Virus record (IMG/VR): IMGVR_UViG_3300038696_000126
Coordinates: 1 to 64,000 of that record
Source of the DNA: a virus
Direction: 5' to 3' (one strand)
DNA length: 64,000 nucleotides
Shown: positions 26,162 to 33,650 of the stretch, in pieces
How the letters are laid out: each line of letters begins with the position of its first letter
Numbering within the stretch: the first letter of the stretch is position 1
The notes under the pieces: generated by a model
The model's database searches: none
What the model was told of the DNA's origin: nothing
Seen by the model: the letters and a program-made list of their open reading frames with translations, nothing else
Made by a program: the position numbers and the translations under genes

Positions 26162-26869
26162 ATGAACAACATAGAATTAATAAACAAAGATTGCTTTTTA
26201 GCAATAAGAGAATTAAAAGACAATAGTGTAGATTTAATTGTAACAGACCCGCCTTATGGAATAAACTTTACTAAAGGATATAAAAGCGGAAGCAAAGAGC
26301 TGGTACACGGAGATGATGGATTTTCTGTTATGGTTTTTGTAGATGAATTAATGAAAGAATTTAATAGAATACTAAAACCAAATAGCGCTATTTATATATT
26401 TACAAGATTTGATGTTTACCCCTATTGGTGGCTTAAAATGAAAAACCACTTTGATACTAAAAATCAAATTATATGGTTTAAGGGCGGTGGCGGTATGGGT
26501 GACCTTAAAGGGAACTTTAGTTTTAATTATGAGAGTATTATTTACGCTACGAATGGCAAACACCAGATAAGAGGAAAAAGAGATGGTAGTGTTTGGCAGA
26601 TTGGAAAATGTAAAGAAGGATTGCACGAAACACCAAAGCCAGTTGATTTAATAAGAAAAATAATACTTCATAGCTCCGACAAGGGAATGACTGTGTTTGA
26701 CCCCTTTATGGGAGCTGGAACAACTGGTGTCGCTTGTGTTGAAGAGGAACGGGATTTTATAGGAATAGAAATGATAAAATCAAATTATGATATAGCAGAA
26801 GCGAGGGTAGCAAAAAAAATAATAGAAAAAGACTTTGAAGCACCAACTTTGTTTAATGAACTAAATTAA
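26162..26869 (+). CDS. DNA methyltransferase, beta-class (N6-adenine or N4-cytosine), in a cassette
   Basis: Transfers methyl from S-adenosylmethionine to DNA. Catalytic motif DPPYGI at 29-34 near the N-terminus and the AdoMet motif FDPFMGAGTTG near the C-terminus, in the beta-class order. At 235 residues it is compact and has no endonuclease partner nearby, so it probably protects phage DNA from host restriction. Flanks GTTACCTACTGGTGC and GCACTTGTAGGTAAC are inverted copies, showing that it travels as one cassette. It is one of five methyltransferase-like genes here. Confidence 0.85.
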   Translation: MNNIELINKDCFLAIRELKDNSVDLIVTDPPYGINFTKGYKSGSKELVHGDDGFSVMVFVDELMKEFNRILKPNSAIYIFTRFDVYPYWWLKMKNHFDTKNQIIWFKGGGGMGDLKGNFSFNYESIIYATNGKHQIRGKRDGSVWQIGKCKEGLHETPKPVDLIRKIILHSSDKGMTVFDPFMGAGTTGVACVEEERDFIGIEMIKSNYDIAEARVAKKIIEKDFEAPTLFNELN

Positions 26870-26879
26870 GCACTTGTAG

Positions 26880-26930
26880 GTAACCCAAGGCTAAAAGCCT
26901 GTTTTAATGGCTTTTCAGCTAATGTTAGCC
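26880..26930 (+). repeat. cassette junction hairpin 5 (end of first + array)
   Basis: Starts GGTAACCC and ends GTTAGCC. Inner arms GGCTAAAAGCC and GGCTTTTCAGCT pair with one bulge. The next gene is the replication initiator, after a further 170 bp containing a terminator-like hairpin. Confidence 0.55.
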
Positions 26931-27025
26931 TCTTGTCAATTAATAGTGAAATAATGTGCGGTTAAACCAAAACGTTTCTGTACGTTTGCTCAACCGAGTG
27001 ATAGCGGTATTAAAACTTTATACAA

Positions 27026-27073
27026 TCCTCTAGTAAGTAGCGTCTATCACCGTGAACACTAGGGGATTTTTTA
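27026..27073 (+). terminator. rho-independent terminator between cassette array and initiator gene
   Basis: CCTCTAGT (27027-27034) pairs with ACTAGGGG (27058-27065), followed by six T residues. An outer GTGATAG/CTATCAC pair (about 26998 and 27044) makes the leader more structured. It lies just before ATG 27099, so it may act as an attenuator for the replication operon. Confidence 0.55.
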
Positions 27074-27098
27074 TTTCTTAATAGATTAAACAAAACAC

Positions 27099-27899
27099 AT
27101 GAAAGGAATTTTAAAAATTGGTTTTGCAGATAACTTTACCAGAGTGCCTAATTCAGTTTTAGCCAATAAAGAGTTAACGTGGAAGGACAAGGGCATCTTC
27201 TCTTATATGTTATCTAAGGTAGGTATTAGTGATTGGCAGTTCTACCTAAAAGACATCGAGAATCAATCTAAAGACGGTAGAGAATCAGTTGCTAGTTCGG
27301 TTAAAAACTTGCAGGAAAGAGGTTATCTAAAAATAGAGAATGTACGGGACTCAAAAGGCATGATAACTCATAAGGATTGGACGCTTTTGTTGCCCGAAAC
27401 GCCTGCGCCTATTAGCTCTCAACCTGATAACGGGAAACCCGTCTTACGGGAAACCCGTCTTACGGTTAAGCCGTCTTACGGGAAACCCGCACCTAATAAG
27501 AAAGAGTACAATAATACTGAATACAAAAAGAAAGAATCTAGTAATAAAGAAATAGACAAAACCGAATTTCTATCTTACATGAAAGAGAGCGGTAAGGTTG
27601 ATAATTACGCTAATGCGCTTTACAACCGACTAAAAGCAAATAACTTTAGCAACAAGGACGGTGAGTTTATTGAGAACTGGAAAGCTTACGTCAACTCTAT
27701 TTTGAAAAACGATTACGATATTGGTAATGCCCAGACAAGAGAGGATGAATTAAAAGAAGCTGAAACTAGGGTTGCTCAGTATTCACGTACTTACCTAACC
27801 GATACTAACCTTGCTTTATCAGTTTACATCTCGGAGCAAGATGGCACTCGTAGAAAAAAAGACTTACACCGATACTTAAAACTCATAGAAAAGTTATGA
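27099..27899 (+). CDS. replication initiator (winged-helix N-terminus, lambda-O-like organisation)
   Basis: N-terminal winged-helix typical of phage replisome organisers: FTRVPNSVLANKELTWKDKG, IFSYMLSK and a KNLQERGYLKIENVRD wing. The middle (residues about 111-131) is encoded by a 16-bp DNA repeat array likely to be the origin. The C-terminal half is polar and helical and may contact the helicase encoded next (4-bp overlap at 27896). Role inferred: origin recognition and helicase loading. Confidence 0.72.
   Translation: MKGILKIGFADNFTRVPNSVLANKELTWKDKGIFSYMLSKVGISDWQFYLKDIENQSKDGRESVASSVKNLQERGYLKIENVRDSKGMITHKDWTLLLPETPAPISSQPDNGKPVLRETRLTVKPSYGKPAPNKKEYNNTEYKKKESSNKEIDKTEFLSYMKESGKVDNYANALYNRLKANNFSNKDGEFIENWKAYVNSILKNDYDIGNAQTREDELKEAETRVAQYSRTYLTDTNLALSVYISEQDGTRRKKDLHRYLKLIEKL
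27431..27490 (+). repeat. 16-bp iteron array inside the initiator gene (candidate origin)
   Basis: Units CGGGAAACCCGTCTTA at 27431-27446 and 27447-27462, a variant CGGTTAAGCCGTCTTA at 27463-27478, and a partial CGGGAAACCCG from 27479. Each unit holds a dyad CGGGnnnCCCG. As 16 is not a multiple of three, successive copies are read in different frames, so the repeat is kept at DNA level. Confidence 0.75.
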
Positions 27900-29836
27900 T
27901 AACAATATTTAAAACTTTTGCTGAAACCACTAGCCCTATCAGTTGGGAGCTAGACAAAATGCTTAACCGAATTAAAAACCCTAAAGAGGAAACTAGGCGG
28001 TTGGTAGATAGCATACGAACCGAAAAGGACGGTAAACAAAAGAAACTACTTAAATCTAAGTTAGCTTGTATTTTATTCTCAGGTAAGTTTGCTTCACGAA
28101 AAGACTCTGACTGCAAAGAACACTCAGGTTACGCGGTGGTTGATTTTGATAACGTACCTAGCGTTGATAGCCTAAAGAATAAGTTGAAGCTAATACCGTA
28201 CTGTAAGGCTGCTTTTACTAGCCCTAGCGGTAATGGTGTAAAGGCGGTTGTAAGAATACCGAAATCTATTCTATTTCATAGGGAGAACTATGAGAGCATG
28301 ATAGATGACTTGGGTAGTCAGCTTAACACCCCTCCTGAGTGCTTTGACAAGACTTCTAAGAACATTAGCCGCATTTGCTATATATCATATGACCTTGACA
28401 TTTATATCGCGTCTACGGCCTCCTGTTACAATCCTCCCAAAAAGAAGCAAGAGGTAGTTGGGGTTGATTATAATAAAATCAACATAGCGGCAAATATGAT
28501 ACGTCTTGCTAATGACGGTGAGAAACACGCTACGCTGTACAATGCCTCAAGATTAATTGGTGGGTATATAGCAAGCGGAATGATTGAAGAAGTATTTGCT
28601 ATTCAGGTTTTAGAGAACGAAATTCAGAATAAGAATATTGATGACTTTGAATCTGCTAAACGAACTATTAGAGATGGCATAGCAGAGGGTAAGAAGATGC
28701 CTCTATACGAACGTGAAGCTATGGAGAAGACCGCTTCATTAGAGGAGGCTAAGGTTCGGTTGGTGCATAACGTTAGACGCTATGAGTTCCTAACCGACCT
28801 TCGTGAGGATAGAGATTCGGTTATGAAGTATAAGACCGATGGATTTAGAAAAGGTCAGGAAACAGGGCACGAATTATTTGATGAGCATTTCCTTTTTAAG
28901 GAGGGGGATTTTAATGTTGTTTTAGGACACGCCAACGTAGGTAAGAGTTATTTTATGTGGTGGCTTATGATTCTATCAGCGGTTCGATTAGATTGGTGTT
29001 GGATTGTTTATACAACCGAAAATAAGGTTCATCAGGTAAAGAAAAAGCTAATAGAATTTAGAGCGTCTAAGTCTATTGATAATATGTCTATCCCCGAAGT
29101 AAACGCGCACATGGATTGGCTAGACGATAAGTTTTCATTTATTCGTATAGACCGCTTTTACAACGCCACTGATGTAATTGATTACGCTAGGATACTTTTA
29201 GATAAAAAGGAATACAAGGGCTTTTTGATAGACCCTTACAACAGCCTCTCGATAGATAAAGATTTATGGAAAGAGGTTGGGAGTAATAGACATGAGTATG
29301 ACTATGCTATATCAGCTATGTTTGTAAACTTCTGTGATGAAAACAACATATCCATATACCTTAACGCTCATGCTATTTCTGAGGCACTAAGACGTAAGCA
29401 CCCTAAGTCTAGGAAGGATGAGATACCGCATAGATATGAAGGCCACCCTATGCCACCAGAGAACGCGGATATAGAGGGCGGTGGTAAGTTTGTTAATCGA
29501 GTAACTGGTTTCTTCATGGTTGTTCACCGCTACCTGTATGATAGTGAAGATTGGAACATAACCAAGGTTGAGATTAAAAAAGTAAAAGACACGGAAACGG
29601 GCGGTAGTAACACCAAGTATGAGAGTCCTATAAATTTCAGAATGACGGACGGTATGACGGGTTATGCTGATGACTATGAGTTCCCTAGACAAACGAATCC
29701 AATAAAGCGGCACTTTAAAGAAAGCACCAAGCAGATTGAAATACAGCAAGAGGATCAGAAGCCTGTTATGTTTACCACTAAGCATGAGATACCTTCGCAC
29801 CCATTTGGGGATGAAGCCGATGACTCTGAATTTTAA
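27896..29836 (+). CDS. primase-helicase (VirE/BT4734-like N-terminus plus RecA-fold ATPase)
   Basis: Two-part replication enzyme. Residues 60-130 show the BT4734/VirE-type primase pattern common in Bacteroidota mobile elements (SGYAVVDFDNVPS, TSPSGNGVKAVVRI). Residues about 325-560 form a DnaB/RecA-like ATPase with Walker A GHANVGKS (344-351), a Walker B-like KGFLIDPYNSL and a sensor-like INLNAHAIS segment. The 646-residue length fits a fused primase-helicase. It follows the initiator gene with a 4-bp overlap. The primase assignment is less certain than the ATPase. Confidence 0.75.
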   Translation: MITIFKTFAETTSPISWELDKMLNRIKNPKEETRRLVDSIRTEKDGKQKKLLKSKLACILFSGKFASRKDSDCKEHSGYAVVDFDNVPSVDSLKNKLKLIPYCKAAFTSPSGNGVKAVVRIPKSILFHRENYESMIDDLGSQLNTPPECFDKTSKNISRICYISYDLDIYIASTASCYNPPKKKQEVVGVDYNKINIAANMIRLANDGEKHATLYNASRLIGGYIASGMIEEVFAIQVLENEIQNKNIDDFESAKRTIRDGIAEGKKMPLYEREAMEKTASLEEAKVRLVHNVRRYEFLTDLREDRDSVMKYKTDGFRKGQETGHELFDEHFLFKEGDFNVVLGHANVGKSYFMWWLMILSAVRLDWCWIVYTTENKVHQVKKKLIEFRASKSIDNMSIPEVNAHMDWLDDKFSFIRIDRFYNATDVIDYARILLDKKEYKGFLIDPYNSLSIDKDLWKEVGSNRHEYDYAISAMFVNFCDENNISIYLNAHAISEALRRKHPKSRKDEIPHRYEGHPMPPENADIEGGGKFVNRVTGFFMVVHRYLYDSEDWNITKVEIKKVKDTETGGSNTKYESPINFRMTDGMTGYADDYEFPRQTNPIKRHFKESTKQIEIQQEDQKPVMFTTKHEIPSHPFGDEADDSEF

Positions 29837-29898
29837 TAACAATTACTTAACATTGAAAGTTAGGTAGGTGTGGTTGTAATGCTTATGTTTGTTCTTTA

Positions 29899-29992
29899 TA
29901 ACGCTCAGGCTAAGGTTAATAGCCGTTAATCACTAACCATTAAACTATAACAAGACCTAATTAGGCTATTAATTTTAGCCAATGTTAGGCAC
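29899..29992 (+). repeat. cassette junction hairpin 6
   Basis: TAACG (29899-29903), left arm GGCTAAGGTTAATAGCC (29908-29924), right arm GGCTATTAATTTTAGCC (29964-29980), then GTTAGGC. Very similar in sequence to the site at 53707. The rest of the 29837-30000 gap shows nothing else. Confidence 0.7.
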
Positions 29993-30000
29993 TTTTAATT

Positions 30001-30162
30001 ATGGGACAATACAGATTTTCGATTTACGCACACTGGCAGATAGGATTAATGATAAAAATTGATGAATACTCGGTAGATATAAATCTGCCGTTTGTTACAA
30101 TGCATATTGCTATTAGTAAACACGCAAAAGGAATTGAACTATTTGGCAGATACATTGGGTAA
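30001..30162 (+). CDS. cassette-borne 53-aa protein
   Basis: ATG 30001 directly follows GTTAGGCACTTTTAATT. Product MGQYRFSIYAHWQIGLMIKI... is strand-rich and unrecognised. After its stop, TAATTGTGCCTAAC is the inverted copy of the upstream flank, so this gene alone fills a 200-bp cassette. Confidence 0.55.
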   Translation: MGQYRFSIYAHWQIGLMIKIDEYSVDINLPFVTMHIAISKHAKGIELFGRYIG

Positions 30163-30166
30163 TTGT

Positions 30167-30215
30167 GCCTAACACAGGAATATAAACCGTAAAACACAGT
30201 AGAGTTGCAATAACT
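30167..30215 (+). repeat. compact-type half-site closing a one-gene array
   Basis: GCCTAACACAGGAATATAAA followed by CCGTAAAAC matches the left arm of the compact sites (CTAACACAAGAATAAAAACC) but no right arm follows before ATG 30227. Confidence 0.5.
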
Positions 30216-30226
30216 AAATAACAATT

Positions 30227-30544
30227 ATGACAAAAGAAGAAAAAGCAAAAGATTTTGAACGGTATAAGAAAATGGTGGTTGTGGCCGCTTTAACAAATGT
30301 ACTAATGGAGTATTGGGAGCCATTCTCTTCCGAAAAGTTTGTTCGGGGTTCTCTTAAAAAGAAAGCTAATATGTTCTTTGAGCAGTTGGAGAAAACAGTT
30401 CAGTTTCCCATAGAAAGACTTTACAAAACTGATGAAAAGCTTTTTGTGGCTATTCAAAATTCAGTGGAGTTTATACTTGAAACGGACATCATCAACATTA
30501 TAAAAAAATCACGAGAGTATGCTAAATTAGAGGAGAATAAATAG
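30227..30544 (+). CDS. unknown helical protein (105 aa)
   Basis: Charged helical protein with two lysine-rich stretches; no family recognised. First of four closely spaced genes leading to the SSB-like gene, so a replication-accessory role is plausible. Confidence 0.5.
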   Translation: MTKEEKAKDFERYKKMVVVAALTNVLMEYWEPFSSEKFVRGSLKKKANMFFEQLEKTVQFPIERLYKTDEKLFVAIQNSVEFILETDIINIIKKSREYAKLEENK

Positions 30545-30556
30545 TATGTTTGCGGT

Positions 30557-30871
30557 ATGATATACTACGAGGACGTAGATAAGAGTAAAGTGCCAGTTCA
30601 TTTGCACCCACCCATCTACTTTAAAAAGACGAGTAATGAGCATATCCTAATCGGCTACATAGAAGTAGAGATGATGGCTAGAATGATGCGAGAGAACTAC
30701 TCTTTACCTCACAAGGATAATATCAAGAAGTTTCCTTTTGAAATAGTAATCAACTTAAAGACAAAGCACGTATTTCCGAGAACACAAACGAAGCACTTGC
30801 AGTTCGTCTTTAATAAGCCAAACAAATACTATAAAATACCAGCTCCTAAAAGCAACTTAAATGAAAAGTAA
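30557..30871 (+). CDS. unknown protein (104 aa)
   Basis: Alpha/beta protein with a basic C-terminal third (KHVFPRTQTKHLQF, NKYYKIPAPK). Unrecognised. Overlaps the next start by 11 bp. Confidence 0.5.
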   Translation: MIYYEDVDKSKVPVHLHPPIYFKKTSNEHILIGYIEVEMMARMMRENYSLPHKDNIKKFPFEIVINLKTKHVFPRTQTKHLQFVFNKPNKYYKIPAPKSNLNEK

Positions 30872-31073
30872 AGACCGTAAATTGCTAACCTACCTAAACT
30901 TTACCACAGATGAGTTTCATAAGTTGGTGGGGGATTTCTTTCAGGAGCATTTTGATAAGAAAGGAAATTGCGTTCAGCCTAATAAACAAGGGTTAGATAA
31001 GCTATACAACTTGCATCACAGGTTGGTAGATGTAATAGAGCAGTACGAGGATAATTTTAATATAAACAAGTAA
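30861..31073 (+). CDS. unknown small protein (70 aa)
   Basis: Helical, basic N-terminus (MKSKDRKLLTYLNF). Unrecognised. It lies 11 bp before the SSB-like gene in the same operon. Confidence 0.5.
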   Translation: MKSKDRKLLTYLNFTTDEFHKLVGDFFQEHFDKKGNCVQPNKQGLDKLYNLHHRLVDVIEQYEDNFNINK

Positions 31074-31084
31074 ATAAGTAAATT

Positions 31085-31447
31085 ATGGCTAATTTAAAAT
31101 TCACAGGTATCGTTACGGAAGTGTACGAGGCTAAAGCAGGAACAACAAAAAAAGGAGAACCTTGGGCAGCTAGAATGTTTAGGGTAAAAGAGGAGAACGC
31201 GGAATACCCTAATGAGGTGTTGTTTAAGCGGTTTAAGTTAGGTGATTACGTTAAGTTTGCCTTAGAGCAATTCAATGTAAGCGAAGGGGATAGAGTATCG
31301 GTTGAGTACAGTATGGTCGTTGATGCTTATAACCCTGAATATCCTAATCAGGTTATGCGAGAGTTTAAGACAAATTCTTTGGATAAGCCAAAACGTAACA
31401 CCCCTGCTTCTGTTGAGAACGAGGAAGATGATAACGACCCCTTCTAG
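31085..31447 (+). CDS. SSB-like protein with acidic tip
   Basis: Probable single-stranded DNA-binding protein. The OB-fold-like core begins MANLKFTGIVTEVYEAKAGT with a KKGEPWAARMFRVKEE strand pair, resembling the small SSB-like domain family (DUF3127) common in Bacteroidota. The C-terminus EDDNDPF mimics the acidic DxDxPF tip through which SSB recruits replication partners. At 120 residues it is about two-thirds the length of cellular SSB. Its location after the primase-helicase fits. Confidence 0.65.
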   Translation: MANLKFTGIVTEVYEAKAGTTKKGEPWAARMFRVKEENAEYPNEVLFKRFKLGDYVKFALEQFNVSEGDRVSVEYSMVVDAYNPEYPNQVMREFKTNSLDKPKRNTPASVENEEDDNDPF

Positions 31448-31449
31448 CG

Positions 31450-31605
31450 ATGAATGATAATCAAATCTCCAAGGTTCTTGATAGCTACAAAACAAGATGC
31501 TGCAAATCTGAATGGACTAGGGTTGGTCGAGCAGATTACCGTTGCTCTAAATGTAACAATGATATAACCTTGGAAATTTGTTTTCTTTACGATGCGCTTA
31601 GATAG
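31450..31605 (+). CDS. 51-aa cysteine-rich small protein
   Basis: ATG 31450 starts 2 bp after the SSB-like stop. Contains CC (17-18) and CSKC (32-35), a possible zinc site, and ends just before the tRNA-like element. Confidence 0.45.
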   Translation: MNDNQISKVLDSYKTRCCKSEWTRVGRADYRCSKCNNDITLEICFLYDALR

Positions 31606-31612
31606 AGCATAT

Positions 31613-31699
31613 ACACGGGTAGCTTAAATGGTAAAGCGTTTGGTAATTGCAAACCCAAAATATAAGAGTAACTCTTTGGTTCGAGTCCCTTTCCGTGTG
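31613..31699 (+). tRNA. tRNA-like element, anticodon loop would read AAT; atypical
   Basis: Acceptor arms ACACGGG (31613-31619) and TCCGTGT (31692-31698) pair over 7 bp, followed by GCA. TA at positions 8-9, a D arm GCTT/AAGC with AAATGGTA loop, and a perfect anticodon stem GTTTG/CAAAC around GTAATTG. A long variable arm (AAGAG/CTCTT) and TTCGAGT T-loop follow, but the T stem has only two good pairs and base 26 is missing. It could be a divergent long-variable-arm tRNA, a decayed tRNA or a tRNA mimic. Confidence 0.5.
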
Positions 31700-31737
31700 C
31701 AATAAAATTACAATAAATTAATAAAAGCATAATTATA

Positions 31738-32115
31738 ATGAAAGATTTACTTTGGTTAGATGATATTAGAAACCCTTATATAAACGAAGAAGGCAAAGTG
31801 CCAACACGTAAAAATGGCAAACACTACAATATAAGTTGGGTTTTAAACTACGAACAGTTTATTAAATGGATAGAACTTTTTGGACTACCTGATGCTATTT
31901 CATTTGACCACGATTTAGCAGACGAACACTATAGGCCTGAATATTCTTGGGATAAATACGAAGAGAAAACAGGTATGGACTGTGCTAAATGGCTTGTAGA
32001 TTATTGTATGGATAATAATAAAAAAATGCCTGAAATATTTGTGCATTCCGCAAACCCTGTTGGGGCTGATAATATAAAAGGGTTGTTAGACAATTATATT
32101 AATAATTATAGTTAA
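31738..32115 (+). CDS. cREC-like protein (cyclic-phosphate-processing receiver domain)
   Basis: Matches the receiver-like family found in phages and nucleotide-signalling contexts: LLWLDDIRNP at the N-terminus, AISFDHDLADEHY in the middle, TGMDCAKWLVDYC and the C-terminal HSANPVGADNIKGLL. The DD and DHDL acidic residues would form the metal/phosphate site. The family is predicted to act on cyclic phosphates; the precise reaction is not established to my knowledge. In a phage it might counter cyclic-nucleotide defence or take part in RNA end repair, and a tRNA-like element lies just upstream. Confidence 0.65.
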   Translation: MKDLLWLDDIRNPYINEEGKVPTRKNGKHYNISWVLNYEQFIKWIELFGLPDAISFDHDLADEHYRPEYSWDKYEEKTGMDCAKWLVDYCMDNNKKMPEIFVHSANPVGADNIKGLLDNYINNYS

Positions 32116-32132
32116 CGGTTAATAATTAAATT

Positions 32133-32684
32133 ATGACTCATAAAACAAAACACGTTCATTTAGATTTACAGGCCATTATCAACTTCATTGAGGATAAAAC
32201 GGGTTACACCGTAGAGGAATTAAAAGGCAGGGGTAAAAAAGGAAACATTATTTATGCTAGACATATTTACACTTTCTTGGCTAAAAAACACACCATGCAT
32301 TCGTGGGCCTCTATTGCGTCATTACTTGGCCGTAATCACGCAACATCAATACATTCAAATAAAGTAGTTAACAACGTTATAGGTGCTAAAAATAAAGAAG
32401 GTCAGTATTACACTAACGTGGAAAATGCCTTTAACATAAGTAACATTTTAGGTTCGGAAGAATTAATTAGGATAAGTGGTAGGCCACGTTGTGCTCCAAG
32501 GAACTACCAAGAAAGCCTATCTAGGAAGGACACAGCTATCGCTAGAATGTATTTAGAGTACACTAGGCTACAATCTATCACCGAGAAGGTAATGAATAGC
32601 GTAGATGGCGGTATAGAGGCTAGTCTAATTAGTTCATTGGCTAAGTCAAAAGGGATTGTTAACTGCTTAAAAATGAATAGTTAA
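32133..32684 (+). CDS. DnaA domain IV-like DNA-binding protein
   Basis: The N-terminal 90 residues resemble the DNA-box-binding domain of DnaA: YTVEELKGRGKKGNIIYARH, IYTFLAKKHTMHSWASIASL and LGRNHATSIHSNKVV, matching DnaA's GGRDHTTVLHA signature. There is no AAA+ ATPase domain, so it can bind DnaA-box-like sites but not drive melting. The C-terminal half is helical and unrecognised. It could recruit the phage replisome, block host initiation or act as a transcription regulator. Confidence 0.7.
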   Translation: MTHKTKHVHLDLQAIINFIEDKTGYTVEELKGRGKKGNIIYARHIYTFLAKKHTMHSWASIASLLGRNHATSIHSNKVVNNVIGAKNKEGQYYTNVENAFNISNILGSEELIRISGRPRCAPRNYQESLSRKDTAIARMYLEYTRLQSITEKVMNSVDGGIEASLISSLAKSKGIVNCLKMNS

Positions 32685-32797
32685 TTATGGAGCATTAAAC
32701 ATACACTCAAAAAGAGATAGACAGTAAGATTAACATTCTAAATCACAAAAGAGAAAAGTTTATTACGGCACGGAATTAACAACTAAAAATTAAAATT

Positions 32798-33013
32798 ATG
32801 CAGAAATACACAGAGCATTGTGACTTATGCGAAAAAGAGTTTAACCACAATAAAAACGGATTTTGTATTGAGATTGGTTTTAGTAAAGGAGGGTGGGGAA
32901 GCAGACAGGACTTTACTCCCAAAAGAACAATGGAAGTTTGCACAACTTGCTTTAAAAAACTTGAAGAAAAAGCAATGCAGATGGATGAACTTGTTAGAGA
33001 ATTACGGAAGTAG
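32798..33013 (+). CDS. zinc-binding small protein (71 aa)
   Basis: Two CxxC pairs, CDLC (8-11) and CTTC (48-51), separated by a strand-rich segment, then a helical tail. The overlapping +2 frame at 32820 lacks such a pattern and is rejected. The 113 bp before it hold no recognised element beyond A-rich leader. Confidence 0.55.
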   Translation: MQKYTEHCDLCEKEFNHNKNGFCIEIGFSKGGWGSRQDFTPKRTMEVCTTCFKKLEEKAMQMDELVRELRK

Positions 33014-33021
33014 TGCTTGTG

Positions 33022-33060
33022 TATAACGTTTAGTATATGAATAGTGGCGAATAAATACGC
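33022..33060 (+). repeat. cassette half-site
   Basis: ATAACGTTTAGTATATGAAT followed by AGTGGCG is the left arm of a junction hairpin; the sequence then runs as an A-rich leader into ATG 33076. No right arm. Confidence 0.5.
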
Positions 33061-33075
33061 ACTAAATTTTGAATT

Positions 33076-33309
33076 ATGACAGATACTAATAAAAATACAC
33101 AGACCACCGAATTAAGCACTAAACAGCCATTATTTATAGATGGTGTTATGCCCCGTTTTTTAAAGACAAAATACTCTTTAGAAGAACTAGACCAATATGT
33201 TATGGAATTATCATCAAGAACAGACAAACACATTCATCGAGGTAAATTAGATGATATTGAAAAACTAATCAGATGGCGAAGAAGATACGATGCTCTAAAT
33301 GGGGCATAA
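33076..33309 (+). CDS. unknown small protein (77 aa), cassette region
   Basis: Unrecognised helical protein with a basic end (HRGKLDDIEKLIRWRRRYD). Its stop TAA is part of the next half-site TAACGG. No inverted flank was found, so cassette membership is less certain. Confidence 0.5.
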   Translation: MTDTNKNTQTTELSTKQPLFIDGVMPRFLKTKYSLEELDQYVMELSSRTDKHIHRGKLDDIEKLIRWRRRYDALNGA

Positions 33310-33345
33310 CGGTTAGTATATGATTTCGGGCGTAAATAAAGACAG
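33307..33345 (+). repeat. cassette half-site
   Basis: TAACGGTTAGTATATGATTT then CGGGCG resembles the half-site at 33022; the TAA is the stop codon of the upstream gene. Leader ACAGAATTTAAGTAATAAA precedes ATG 33369. Confidence 0.5.
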
Positions 33346-33368
33346 AATTTAAGTAATAAAAAAAAATT

Positions 33369-33599
33369 ATGAGTGAGCAAATAGATAACAAAGAAACAGA
33401 AACTAAGCCTGAATTATATACAGTGTTAGCAACAGTAGTTTCTATGGTAAAAGAGGAAGTTGCGGAAGAATACGGGTTTAAAAAAGCCTTTATTGTAGAT
33501 ACAAAATGGGATTACGCTATGATGATACATCACCGAACAAAAAAGCAAATAGAAATGTATGAAAGGCTTTGTATGAAGTTAGCTCACTATTGTTGCTAA
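33369..33599 (+). CDS. unknown small protein (76 aa), cassette region
   Basis: Helical, with a polar N-terminus (NKETETKPELYTVLATV). Unrecognised. Last gene before the compact hairpin; its stop codon is the TAA of the hairpin's CTAAC core. Confidence 0.5.
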   Translation: MSEQIDNKETETKPELYTVLATVVSMVKEEVAEEYGFKKAFIVDTKWDYAMMIHHRTKKQIEMYERLCMKLAHYCC

Positions 33600-33650
33600 C
33601 ACAAGAATAAAAACCGTGCATTACAGCATGGTTTCTTATTTAATGTTATT
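33596..33650 (+). repeat. compact cassette junction hairpin closing an array
   Basis: CTAACACAAGAATAAAAACC then GTGC pairs with GCATGG and TTTCTTATTTAATGTTA. It sits exactly where + and - genes converge (33599/33649), so it may also act as a two-way transcription stop. Confidence 0.75.
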
